Source: Frondihabitans sp. PhB188 | GTDB taxonomy: Bacteria; Actinomycetota; Actinomycetes; Actinomycetales; Microbacteriaceae | Reading direction: 5' to 3' | Length of the DNA stretch: 64,000 nucleotides | Assembly: GCF_003752365.1 (NCBI RefSeq) | Contig: NZ_RJUO01000003.1 | Coordinates: 558,001-622,000 of the forward strand | In this document: one piece after another, positions 42,109 to 49,943 of the stretch | Numbering within the stretch: position 1 is the first letter of the stretch | Layout: each line of letters begins with the position of its first letter | Program-made: the position numbers and the translations under genes | The notes under the pieces: model-generated | Told to the model about the DNA's origin: nothing | Seen by the model: the letters and a program-made list of their open reading frames with translations, nothing else | Databases searched by the model: none

Positions 42109-42156
42109 GGGCGCAGGAACTCGCAGCCCGGCGGCGGGCTGCGAGTTCCTGCGCCC
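42109..42156. repeat. Perfect reference copy of the family A hairpin repeat
   Basis: Two exactly complementary 22-base arms, beginning GGGCGCAGGAACTCGC and ending GCGAGTTCCTGCGCCC, enclose the loop GCGG. It is located between the NlpC/P60 stop and the upstream end of the ATPase gene, eight bases from the stop. Confidence 0.95.
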
Positions 42157-42164
42157 GGCGCCTG

Positions 42165-43100
42165 TCAGGAGACCTTGATGTGCACGTAGACCGGGTCGCC
42201 CCAGACCGACTGCACCTCGACGTCGCGGCCGACGTTGGGGGCGTCGACCATGTAGCCGTCGCCGATGTAGATGCCGATGTGCTGGTGCGGGTAGACGACG
42301 AGGTCGCCGGGCTGGAGCTTCGAGGCCGGGATCTCGGTGCCAGCCGCGGCCTGCGCGTCGACGTCGTGGATCAGGTCGACGCCGAACTCCGCGTAGACGT
42401 ACTTCACCAGCCCGGAGCAGTCGAGGCCCTGCTCGGGGGTCGCGCCGCCGTGGACGTACGGCACGACTCCGACGTACTTCGTGGCCGCGGCGACGAGGCG
42501 GTTCTGGGTCGCCGACGCCGACTCGAGGGTGGATTCGGAGACGACGTCGGCGACCGTGCCGACCGTCGTCGTCGTGACGCTCTCGTCGGCGGTCGCGGTG
42601 TTGACGACGTCGTCGGCGGGGGTGGTGTCGCTCAGCGCGGCCGCATTGACGGAGACGACGGTGACCGGCGTCTTCAGGATGGAGCGGATGGCGGCGGCCT
42701 TCTTACCGGCGCTGGTCTTCAGCGCGAGGGCGGCGTCGATGCGCGCCTGGAGCACCTGCGGCGAGGTCGCGGTGTAGCCGTCGCGCGCCACGGACGGCTC
42801 GACGTCGACCGTGTCGGCCACGGTGTACGACTGCTGACCGGGCAGGGACGCAGGTGTGCCCGCAGCGGACCGGCTGGCGGCCTGCTGACTCGCGGCGGAC
42901 CGACTCGCGGCAGACGGAGCCTCCGCCGGCCCGGTCACGGCGAACGCCGGCATCAGCGCCGTCAACGACAGCCCGCCGATCGCCAGGGCCGCCGAGGCCG
43001 AGAGCACGACGCGCTTGCCGCTCCTCGGCGAGGCGGAGGAGGCGGGGCGCGAGTGTCGTCCGCGCGACGGCGGAGCATCGCGGTGGCGCGGAGAACTCAT
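42165..43100 (-). CDS. Secreted NlpC/P60 cell-wall peptidase
   Basis: A 311-residue exported protein. A basic N-terminus (RGRHSRPASSASPRSGKR) and hydrophobic core to about residue 54 form the signal peptide. A Ser/Ala-rich linker and a helical region lead to the C-terminal NlpC/P60 domain (about 200-311), with catalytic Cys228 in GLDCSGLVKYVYAEFGV and His274 in YPHQHIGIYIGDG. It cleaves peptidoglycan stem peptides during growth or division. Monocistronic; a family A hairpin follows the stop. Confidence 0.9.
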   Translation of the reverse strand: MSSPRHRDAPPSRGRHSRPASSASPRSGKRVVLSASAALAIGGLSLTALMPAFAVTGPAEAPSAASRSAASQQAASRSAAGTPASLPGQQSYTVADTVDVEPSVARDGYTATSPQVLQARIDAALALKTSAGKKAAAIRSILKTPVTVVSVNAAALSDTTPADDVVNTATADESVTTTTVGTVADVVSESTLESASATQNRLVAAATKYVGVVPYVHGGATPEQGLDCSGLVKYVYAEFGVDLIHDVDAQAAAGTEIPASKLQPGDLVVYPHQHIGIYIGDGYMVDAPNVGRDVEVQSVWGDPVYVHIKVS

Positions 43101-43197
43101 GCCTCCACGCTAGGCAGAGGCCCGCGCTGCCACGAGTCCCCCTTCGGTGGGCACCCGTTCGGGCGGCGGCGGCAGAGGAGCGTCCGTCGCTCTCGAC

Positions 43198-44103
43198 CTA
43201 CTCCTCGAGCTGCAGGGACTTGCCGCGCATCACGAGCAGCGGGTCCGGCGCGACCGCGACACGGCGGTCTTTGTCCTCGTACTCGAACTGCGACAGGAAG
43301 TAGCGCATGGCGTTGATGCGGGCGCGCTTCTTGTCGTTCGACCGGACGATCGTCCACGGGGCTATCCGCTTGTCGGTACGGCGGAACATCTCCTCCTTGG
43401 CGGCCGTGTACTTGTCCCACAGGCCGAGCGAGGCGATGTCCATCGGCGAGAGCTTCCAGCGGCGCACCGGGTCGAGCTGCCGGATCGCGAAGCGCGTGCG
43501 CTGCTCCTTGCGCGTCACCGAGAACCAGAACTTGGTCACGTGGATGCCCGAGTCGATCAGCATCTTCTCGAAGGACGGCGCCTGCGCCATGAACGTCTCG
43601 TACTCCTCGTCGGAGGCGAAGCCCATCACCCGCTCGACGCCGGCCCGGTTGTACCAGGATCGGTCGAACAGCACGATCTCGCCGGCCGTCGGCAGGTGCT
43701 CGACGTAGCGCTGGAAGTACCACTGCCCCGACTCGCGCTCACTGGGCTTCGACAGGGCCACCACCCGCGACATGCGGGGGTTGAGGTGCTCGGTGAAGCG
43801 CTTGATCGTGCCGCCCTTGCCCGCCGCGTCGCGCCCCTCGAACAGGATGATGGCGCGCTTGCCGGTGTCCTCGAGCCAGTACTGGAACTTGAGCAGCTCG
43901 ACCTGCAGGCGGTACTTCTCGAACTCGTACTCCTCGCGGCTCATGCGCTCGTCGTACGGGTAGTCCTCCTGCCAGGTGTAGATGGGGTTGCCCTCGGGGT
44001 CGATCAGGTCGGGGTCGGCGGTGTGGGCGTTGCCGACGGAGTACCCCTGAGCCCGGAGCTCCTCGATGTACTCGCGCAGGTCGCCGATCGGCATGGTGTC
44101 CAT
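43198..44103 (-). CDS. ppk2: Polyphosphate kinase 2
   Basis: A 301-residue PPK2 with Walker A GRDAAGKGG at residues 90-98, LFDRSWYNRAG (Asp147) as Walker B, and the lid SVTRKEQRTRFAIRQLDPVRRWK, shown here as RTRFAIRQLDPVRRWKL. It transfers phosphate between polyphosphate and nucleoside di- or monophosphates; length and single domain suggest class I or III, which I cannot separate. An ATG four codons into the gene (44094) is an alternative start. No clear operon partner. Confidence 0.92.
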   Translation of the reverse strand: MDTMPIGDLREYIEELRAQGYSVGNAHTADPDLIDPEGNPIYTWQEDYPYDERMSREEYEFEKYRLQVELLKFQYWLEDTGKRAIILFEGRDAAGKGGTIKRFTEHLNPRMSRVVALSKPSERESGQWYFQRYVEHLPTAGEIVLFDRSWYNRAGVERVMGFASDEEYETFMAQAPSFEKMLIDSGIHVTKFWFSVTRKEQRTRFAIRQLDPVRRWKLSPMDIASLGLWDKYTAAKEEMFRRTDKRIAPWTIVRSNDKKRARINAMRYFLSQFEYEDKDRRVAVAPDPLLVMRGKSLQLEE

Positions 44104-44253
44104 GCCCCGTGTCTAGCGATCGCGGCTGAACGCCCGGCAAACGCGGCCCGCCTCTGCCGTGAGGTCTGGCCCGGCAGGGGAGGCGCGGCGGTATCTTCTC
44201 CCTGACCTCGGCTATCGCCCCGAGCACCGGCACCCCCTAACGAAAGGCACACC

Positions 44254-44556
44254 ATGGGAACCAAGATCACCCTCGTCATCGACAACCCCGCCGACACCCC
44301 GGCATTCGACGCCGCCTACCCGCGCGTCCTCGAGCTCGCCTCCCAGCTCACCGGCCTGCAGCGCGTCGAGTCGGCGAAGGTCTGGCCGAAGGAGGACGGC
44401 ACCCCGACCCCCGCCTACCGCACCCTCGACCTCTACTTCGAGTCGTACGAGGCGGCGTCTGCGGCCGTCGCCGACGAGCCCGGCGGAGCGTTCTTCCAGG
44501 AGGTCATCGGCCTCGGCACGACGTTCACGGGCCTGTTCAGCGACATCGAGCAGTAG
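44254..44556 (+). CDS. EthD-like small protein
   Basis: A 100-residue single-domain protein with MGTKITLVIDNPADTPAFDA, GLQRVESAKVWPKEDGTPTP and YRTLDLYFESYEAA, which match the EthD/dimeric alpha-beta barrel family. Such proteins accompany oxygenases or serve unknown roles. GAAAGG stands before the ATG. It is followed 42 bases later by arfB, probably as a separate unit. Confidence 0.82.
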   Translation: MGTKITLVIDNPADTPAFDAAYPRVLELASQLTGLQRVESAKVWPKEDGTPTPAYRTLDLYFESYEAASAAVADEPGGAFFQEVIGLGTTFTGLFSDIEQ

Positions 44557-44598
44557 CACCGGCGGCGCGGGCGCGGGCCGACGTGCCACCCTTGTCGC

Positions 44599-45021
44599 AT
44601 GGACCTGGAGGTGACGCCCGAGCTGACGATCCCCGCCGGCGAGCTCCGGTGGCAGTTCTCGCGGTCGTCGGGGCCGGGCGGGCAGCACGTCAATACGTCC
44701 GACACGCGCGCTCAGGTGTCGTGGAGTCCGGCGGCATCGGCCGTGCTGACCGACGACCAGCGGGCGCTGCTGTTCGCGCGCCTCGCGGGTCGGCTCGTCG
44801 GCGGCGAGGTCAGGGCCGTGTCGTCGGAGCAGCGGTCGCAGCTGCAGAACCGCGAGAGCGCCCTCGCCAAGCTCGCCGCGGTCATCGCCGCGGGGCTCGC
44901 GCCCGAGGCGGCCCCACGGCGGCCGACCCGGCGCACGCGCGGTTCGGACCGCCGGCGCCTCGACGCGAAGTCGGAGCGCTCGGCCACCAAGCGCAACCGT
45001 CAGCGGCCGCCGTCGGAGTAG
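44599..45021 (+). CDS. arfB: Alternative ribosome-rescue peptidyl-tRNA hydrolase ArfB
   Basis: A 140-residue class I release-factor-like protein without codon-recognition domain. It has SRSSGPGGQHVNTSDTRAQ with the GGQ catalytic motif, ESALAKLAAVI, and a C-terminal arginine/lysine-rich tail (RRLDAKSERSATKRNRQR) that enters the empty mRNA channel of stalled ribosomes. All features needed for rescue of non-stop complexes are present. The next gene is convergent. Confidence 0.92.
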   Translation: MDLEVTPELTIPAGELRWQFSRSSGPGGQHVNTSDTRAQVSWSPAASAVLTDDQRALLFARLAGRLVGGEVRAVSSEQRSQLQNRESALAKLAAVIAAGLAPEAAPRRPTRRTRGSDRRRLDAKSERSATKRNRQRPPSE

Positions 45022-45028
45022 CGCCGCC

Positions 45029-45691
45029 CTACGGCAGCGGCTCCGCGTAGACGCGGAAGTCGCCGCGCTCGGCGTGCATGGTCCAGAGCCGCTCCGCGAC
45101 GGATGCGGCCGAGTGCTCGTCGGTTCCGTCGTCGATGCCGAACGGGATGATGAGCTGCCCGACGTGGATGTTCTGCTCCTTCACGGCGTCGTGGAGCAGC
45201 TGCGCGTAGGCGCTCTCACCGGCGAAGGCCACCGACGTGCCGGTCACCGCCGGGCCGGGGCGCACGGCGCTCCCGCCGTTGACGAAGAGCAGCGTGCCTC
45301 GTTTCAGGGCGCGCATGCCCGGGACCACCTGGCGAGCCGCCGTGACTGCCCCGTAGATCGAGAACTCCACGGGGCCGCGCAGGTCGTCGGCGACCGTCTC
45401 GAGCACGGGCCGCATGAACTCCTTGGCGGGCAGAGGGCTGTACTGCAGGATCTCGATGGGTCCGAGCTGCTCGGCCGCCGCCTCGAGGGCCCCCTGCAGC
45501 GACTCCTGGTCGCGCACGTTCGCCGTGAAGCCGCGCGCGGTGATCCCCTCGCCCTCGAGGGTCGCGGCGAGCTCGTCGAGCCGACCCTGGTGGCGAGAGA
45601 TGAGCGCGATCGAGAATCCCTCGCGCCCGAAGCGGCGGGCGACGGTGAGGCCGAGGCCGGGCCCGGCGCCGATGATTGCCATGGTTGTCAT
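45029..45691 (-). CDS. Atypical short-chain dehydrogenase
   Basis: A 220-residue Rossmann protein with nucleotide-binding AIIGAGPGLGLTVARRFG and ISRHQGRLDEL. The usual SDR catalytic Tyr-x-x-x-Lys is not evident: the corresponding helix reads AGESAYAQLLHDAVKEQ, with tyrosine but no lysine four residues later. It may be a non-classical SDR or have lost activity. ATG at 45691 is preceded by AGGAGA at good spacing, which settles the start. The lipoprotein gene is divergent. Confidence 0.82.
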   Translation of the reverse strand: MTTMAIIGAGPGLGLTVARRFGREGFSIALISRHQGRLDELAATLEGEGITARGFTANVRDQESLQGALEAAAEQLGPIEILQYSPLPAKEFMRPVLETVADDLRGPVEFSIYGAVTAARQVVPGMRALKRGTLLFVNGGSAVRPGPAVTGTSVAFAGESAYAQLLHDAVKEQNIHVGQLIIPFGIDDGTDEHSAASVAERLWTMHAERGDFRVYAEPLP

Positions 45692-45846
45692 GTGCTGTCT
45701 CCTGTTCGGTCGCCGTGAACGGTAGACGCCCGCGCCTGCGAGCGGGGTGCCCTGGCAGTGCTCCCCTCGCGCCGGCGCTCCCCTCCTGCCGACGCTCCCC
45801 CGGCGCATTCACGGTTCTCGGAGGCGGGAGCGAGCACGGTTGAGTC

Positions 45847-46416
45847 ATGCGTTCCACCACCGCCCCCGCCCTGCTCCTTGCCGGCGCCGGGCTGGTCGCC
45901 GCACTCTCGGGGTGCACGTCGACCACGCCCGGGTCGGCGCCGACCGCCACGGTGACGACGACCGCCACCCCACCCCCGCCGACGGAAGGGACCGCGACCA
46001 GCACCTGCGGTCCATCCGACGCGCGCGATGCGGCGGCCGCGCCGATCGCGGCCCTGCCCGTCCCCGAGGGCCTGAGCGGCGAGACGTGGGACGCCTCCGG
46101 GGCCGACTACAGCGGCTACGACGCGTGCGCCGCCCTGTCGTGGTCGGTGGCCACATTCGCCCGAGCCACGTCCAGCTCGCCGTACGCGATCCTGCTCTTC
46201 CATGACGGCTCGTATCTCGGGACGGCCACCTCCACCTCCTACGCCTTTTCTCCCAACGTCGCGAGGGAGGCCGACGACCGCCTGTCGGTCACCTACCGGT
46301 ACGCCAAGGGCAGCGACTCGAACGCCGACCCGACGGGCCGCACCACGGCGACGCTCACCTGGAACGCGAGCACTCAGAAGGTCGACTTCAGCGGGACGAC
46401 GCCTCCGACGCCGTGA
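45847..46416 (+). CDS. LppP/LprE-like lipoprotein
   Basis: A 189-residue lipoprotein: signal peptide with lipobox LSGC (Cys23), a Thr/Pro-rich linker (TVTTTATPPPPTEG), and a C-terminal domain GYDACAALSWSVATF, SSPYAILLFHDGSYLGTAT and VTYRYAKG that matches the actinobacterial LppP/LprE family. It has a disulfide-capable cysteine pair. Function is unknown; related mycobacterial proteins affect virulence. Convergent with the next SDR gene. Confidence 0.85.
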   Translation: MRSTTAPALLLAGAGLVAALSGCTSTTPGSAPTATVTTTATPPPPTEGTATSTCGPSDARDAAAAPIAALPVPEGLSGETWDASGADYSGYDACAALSWSVATFARATSSSPYAILLFHDGSYLGTATSTSYAFSPNVAREADDRLSVTYRYAKGSDSNADPTGRTTATLTWNASTQKVDFSGTTPPTP

Positions 46417-46420
46417 GCGG

Positions 46421-47365
46421 TCAGACCGCCGGGAAGGCGACTCCGGTCACGTGCTCCGACACGGTCCAGATGCGGCGGGCGTCCTCCTCGCTGCCCAGGC
46501 GCGAGTACAGCTTCTGCTCGGCGGGCGGGCCACCCAGGTGCCCGGCGCCGCTCGGACCGTAGAAGCGGCCGCCCTCCGAGGCCGTCGAGGCCGCGGCGAG
46601 CAGCGCCGGCAGGGCCGCCGACTCGGGCGTGCCGAGCAGGATGCCGCGAGCCGAGAGCCAGCGGATCAGCCGCACGCCCGCCGTGTCGGCTGCCCGACCC
46701 ATCTCGGGCCGAGCGGCGAGCAGGCTCGTGGGAGCGACGCCGGGGTGAGCCAGGGTGCTGGTGATCCCCCAGCCTCCGGCGCGGCTGCGCCGATCCAGCT
46801 CGAGGCCGAACAGCCCGAGCGCGATCTTCGACTGGCTGTAGGCGCGGCCGCCGGCGTAGCTGCGCTCCCAGCCGAGGTCGTCCCAGTTGATGGCGCCGTT
46901 GTTCGCCGAGACGCTGATCTGCGACGTGACCCGGGCTCTGCCGGCGGTGAGCAGCGGCAGCAGTCGGGCGACGAGCGCGAAGTGGCCCAGGTGGTTGGTG
47001 CCGAACTGCGACTCGAAGCCGTCGACCGTCACCTGGCGGCTCGGCGGCGTCATGATCCCGGCGTTGTTCACGAGGATGCGGATCGGATCGCCTTCGCCTG
47101 CGAGGGTGTCGGCGAGAGCCGCGACCGACTCGAGCGACGACAGGTCGAGCTGCCGGAGGGTCACGGCGGCCGATGGCACGGCCGCGCGGATCGTCTCGAC
47201 GGTCGCCGCGCCCTTGGCAGGGTTCCGCACCGGGAGCACGACCTCGGCGCCGGCGGCCGCGAGGCGGGTCGCGATCCTGCGTCCGATTCCGTCGCTGCCG
47301 CCCGTGACGACGGCGCGCTGTCCGGTCAGGTCGGAAAGGCTGATCTCGCTGATGCTGCGCGGCAT
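46421..47365 (-). CDS. Short-chain dehydrogenase/reductase (retinol dehydrogenase-like)
   Basis: A 314-residue SDR with cofactor motif [37 protein letters not shown] and the catalytic YSQSK pair of tyrosine and lysine. The long C-terminus ([19 protein letters not shown]) is typical of the WWOX/retinol-dehydrogenase-like group in actinobacteria. It is divergent from an XRE/MmyB-like regulator and a palindrome lies between them, a very common pairing in this phylum. Reduction or oxidation of a hydrophobic carbonyl is likely. Confidence 0.9.
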   Translation of the reverse strand: MPRSISEISLSDLTGQRAVVTGGSDGIGRRIATRLAAAGAEVVLPVRNPAKGAATVETIRAAVPSAAVTLRQLDLSSLESVAALADTLAGEGDPIRILVNNAGIMTPPSRQVTVDGFESQFGTNHLGHFALVARLLPLLTAGRARVTSQISVSANNGAINWDDLGWERSYAGGRAYSQSKIALGLFGLELDRRSRAGGWGITSTLAHPGVAPTSLLAARPEMGRAADTAGVRLIRWLSARGILLGTPESAALPALLAAASTASEGGRFYGPSGAGHLGGPPAEQKLYSRLGSEEDARRIWTVSEHVTGVAFPAV

Positions 47366-47418
47366 GGCTGCTCCTGTCGGTGGGGTCCTCCGACTCTGAC
47401 CCGTGCGGCGGCGTCTGA

Positions 47419-47439
47419 CCAGGACTCGTGAAGTCCTGG
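47419..47439. promoter_or_regulatory. Operator between SDR and XRE genes
   Basis: CCAGGACT and AGTCCTGG are perfectly complementary eight-base arms with a five-base spacer. It lies in the 117-bp divergent region and is the likely XRE binding site. Confidence 0.8.
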
Positions 47440-47482
47440 CTGGCGGCTACGCGGATCCGCGCCGGGGCACTAGAACTGGAAC

Positions 47483-48313
47483 GTGGACAGAGATCAGCTC
47501 GGAGCCTTCCTGCTCCGCCGGCGCACGGCGCTCCAGCCCGAAGACGTCGGGCTCCCCCGCGGGCAGCGTCGGCGGACCGCCGGGCTGCGCCGCGAGGAGG
47601 TCGCGGGGCTCAGCCACATGTCGCCCGACTACTACGCGCGCCTCGAGCGCGGCACCGGGCCGCAGCCGTCCGAGCAGATGATCGCCGCCATCGCGCAGGG
47701 CCTGCACCTGTCGGTGGCCGAGCGCGACCACCTGTTCCATCTGGCCGGGCACCACCCGCCGACCCCGGGGCCGTCGGGTGATCACGTCGCACCGGGCCTG
47801 CTCCGCATCCTCGACCGGCTCGACGACACCCCGGCCGAGATCGTGTCGGAGCTCGGCGAGACGCTGCGGCAGACACCTCTCGGCGTCGCGCTGACCGGCG
47901 ATACCGCGCACTTCGCCGGGCCCGCGCGCAGCATCGGCTACCGCTGGTTCACCGATGCGGGCAGCCGCCGCCTCTACGCCGACGAAGACCACGCCTTCCT
48001 GTCGCGCCTCTGGGTCTCCGGCCTGCGCGACGTCGCCGCCCGCCGCGGTCCGGCCTCACGCGCGGCGGCCTACGTCGCCGACCTGTCCGAGCGCAGCGCC
48101 GAGTTCCGTGAGCTCTGGGAGCTCGGCGAGATCGGCCTCCGCCCGCAGCCCCTCAAGCGCTTCGTGCACCCGCAGCTCGGCGCGCTCGACCTGGCCTGCC
48201 AGACGCTGATCGACCCGGAGCAGTCGCACTTCCTCCTCGTGTACACGGCCGAGCCGGGCTCCGAGACCTACGACAGGCTGCAGCTGCTCGGCGTCGTCGG
48301 GTCGATGGCCTGA
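47483..48313 (+). CDS. XRE-family regulator with MmyB-like domain
   Basis: A 276-residue regulator with GTG start. The N-terminal helix-turn-helix (RRTAGLRREEVAGLSHMSPDYYARLERGTG, seen as LRREEVAGLSHMSPDYYARL) and the C-terminal MmyB-type PAS-like domain (YRWFTDAGSRRLY, RRGPASRAAAYVADL) match the actinobacterial family that binds small hydrophobic ligands such as fatty acids. Divergent from the SDR gene that it probably controls. The stop is followed within a few bases by a family A repeat. Confidence 0.92.
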   Translation: MDRDQLGAFLLRRRTALQPEDVGLPRGQRRRTAGLRREEVAGLSHMSPDYYARLERGTGPQPSEQMIAAIAQGLHLSVAERDHLFHLAGHHPPTPGPSGDHVAPGLLRILDRLDDTPAEIVSELGETLRQTPLGVALTGDTAHFAGPARSIGYRWFTDAGSRRLYADEDHAFLSRLWVSGLRDVAARRGPASRAAAYVADLSERSAEFRELWELGEIGLRPQPLKRFVHPQLGALDLACQTLIDPEQSHFLLVYTAEPGSETYDRLQLLGVVGSMA

Positions 48314-48917
48314 CCCGGGCGCAGGAACTCGCGGCCCGCCGCCGGGCCGCGAGTCCCGGCGCCGCTCGCCGCCGCCAGCCTGCCGCCGCCGCCTCCACCC
48401 GCCGCGCCCGCCACCCGCCGGACCGGCACACCCCCGCCGGCCCGGCCCGGCCCACCCGCCGGACCGGCACAGCCCCGCCGGTCAGACGGCGGGCACGGGC
48501 CGGTCCGGCGGGTTCACGCCCGCCGCCCCTCCGCCACCGGCACCCGCCGGCCCAGCCCGACCCGGCCACCCGCCGGATCGGCACAGCCCCGCCGAACCAG
48601 CCCGCCCACCCGCCGGATCGGCACACCCCCGGCGCGCAGACGGCGGGCACGAGCCGATCAGGCGGGTTCACGCCCGCCGCCCCTCCGCCACCGGCACCCC
48701 CAAGCCCGGCCCGGCCACCCACCGAATCGGCACACCCCCGCCGGCCCGGCCCGGCCCGGCCACCCGCCGGATCGGCACAGCCCCGCTGGCCCAGCCCGCC
48801 CACCCGCCGAATCGGCACACCCCCGCCACGCAGACGGCGGGCACGAGCCGATCCGGCGGGTTCACGCTCGCCGCGCCGCCGCGCCCGCCACCCGCCGGAC
48901 CGGCACACCCCCGCCGG
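48314..48917. other. Intergenic stretch of 604 bases filled with repeats
   Basis: No credible gene is present. It holds one family A hairpin and then the family B array. The open reading frames on the minus strand through it repeat the same short peptides and read as by-products of the repeat. Confidence 0.8.
48317..48363. repeat. Family A hairpin repeat with degenerate right arm
   Basis: GGGCGCAGGAACTCGCGGCC at the left is intact; the right arm, CGGGCCGCGAGTCCCGGCGCC less one base, has lost the TTCCTG segment. It follows the XRE stop by three bases. Confidence 0.85.
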
Positions 48918-48955
48918 TCAGACGGCGGGCACGGGCCGGTCCGGCGGGTTCACGC
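48412..48955. repeat. Array of GC-rich hairpin repeats (family B)
   Basis: Eight units beginning CACCCGCCGGAYCGGCACA stand at 48412, 48453, 48567, 48607, 48716, 48761, 48801 and 48889. Four units with CAGACGGCGGGCACG begin at 48483, 48637, 48831 and 48919. Each of these is complementary to the unit before it, giving four complete hairpins of about 60 bases (outer arms CCGCCGGATCGGC type, inner CCCGCC/GGCGGG) and four spare half units. Confidence 0.92.
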
Positions 48956-49868
48956 CCGCCGCCGCCAGCACCCGTCGCCCCTCCACCCGCCGCCCCCACG
49001 CGGTCGCCACCAGGATCACGACGACGCCGGCCCACCCCACCGGCCCGAGCGCGTCGCGCGCCACGAACGCTCCGATCAGCGCCGCCCACACCGGCTCGGT
49101 GCCGAGCAGCAGGCTGACCCGCGTCGGCGACGTGCGGCGCACGGCCCACATCTGCACGAAGAACGCGAACACGGTGCAGACGAGGGCGAGGTACAGCAGC
49201 AGTGCGACGGCGCTCGTCGTGAGACTCCCGACGTAGGTCGCCACCGGCTGCCCGACGAGCGCCGAGGCGGCCGCGAAGACGGCGGCGCAGGTCGCGAGCT
49301 GCACGGCGGTGAGGGTCGCCGAGTCGAGCGGCCGCGCGGATCGCCGGGTCAGCCGGTGCATGGTCGTCACGTGGACGGCGCGAACGACGGCCGCACCGAG
49401 CACGAGGCCGTCGCCGAGGGAGGGCCGCGACAGGGCTCCCCCGCTCGTGAGGAGCACCACGCCGGCCAGGGCGCCGAGCGCTGCGAGAGAGAACCGCCCC
49501 GGCAGAGCGACCCGCGCGACGGCGGACTCGAGCAGCGGCGTGAACACGATCGTCAGGCTGATGATGACGCCCGCATTCGTCGCCGAGGTGTGGGCGATGC
49601 CGAACGTCTCGAGCAGGAAGACCGCCGACAGCAGGGCGCCGAGCACGACCCCGACTCCCCATTCGGCGCGCGTCGGCAGGCTGCGCCGACCGAGCATCAC
49701 GACGGCGCCGACCATGAGCGGCGCCGCGACGAGCATGCGCACGGCGAGCAGGGCCAGGACGGTGTCGGGGCCGACGAGCTCCTTGGCGACGAGGTAGGTC
49801 GAGCCCCAGACCAGGGCGACGAGCAGGAGGAGTCCGTCGACGCGGAGTCCGAGCAGGCGAGCGAGCAT
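48918..49868 (-). CDS. EamA-family transporter (DMT superfamily)
   Basis: A 316-residue, ten-helix protein with two EamA repeats: LLLLVALVWGSTYLVAKELVG at the start, LLSAVFLLETFGIAHTSATNA and LLLGTEPVWAALIGAFVA in each half. These proteins export amino acids or other metabolites. The ATG at 49868 was chosen because the longer start would cross the divergent LysR promoter. The last dozen residues, GVNPPDRPVPAV, and the stop codon are encoded by the final unit of the family B array. Confidence 0.88.
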   Translation of the reverse strand: MLARLLGLRVDGLLLLVALVWGSTYLVAKELVGPDTVLALLAVRMLVAAPLMVGAVVMLGRRSLPTRAEWGVGVVLGALLSAVFLLETFGIAHTSATNAGVIISLTIVFTPLLESAVARVALPGRFSLAALGALAGVVLLTSGGALSRPSLGDGLVLGAAVVRAVHVTTMHRLTRRSARPLDSATLTAVQLATCAAVFAAASALVGQPVATYVGSLTTSAVALLLYLALVCTVFAFFVQMWAVRRTSPTRVSLLLGTEPVWAALIGAFVARDALGPVGWAGVVVILVATAWGRRVEGRRVLAAAGVNPPDRPVPAV

Positions 49869-49925
49869 GGGTCGATCGTCCCGCCGCGCGGACAGTCGCA
49901 CAAGCCACCGCTTGACTGGCTGAAG

Positions 49926-49943
49926 CATTAGTCTCGGCTAATG
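49926..49943. promoter_or_regulatory. LysR-type binding box
   Basis: CATTAG-TCTCGG-CTAATG has perfect six-base arms; its end overlaps the LysR start codon. TTGACT at 49912-49917 may be a -35 box. Probably autoregulatory and shared with the divergent EamA gene. Confidence 0.7.

Noticed and set aside
48153..48908. 251-codon minus-strand open frame coding for repeated NPPDRLVPAV-like peptides
   Set aside because: It overlaps the XRE gene and merely translates the hairpin repeats; frame openness follows from high GC content.
48412..48955. Possible CRISPR array
   Set aside because: Units are spaced irregularly, the intervening sequence is itself part of a palindromic unit and not unique, and no cas genes are nearby.
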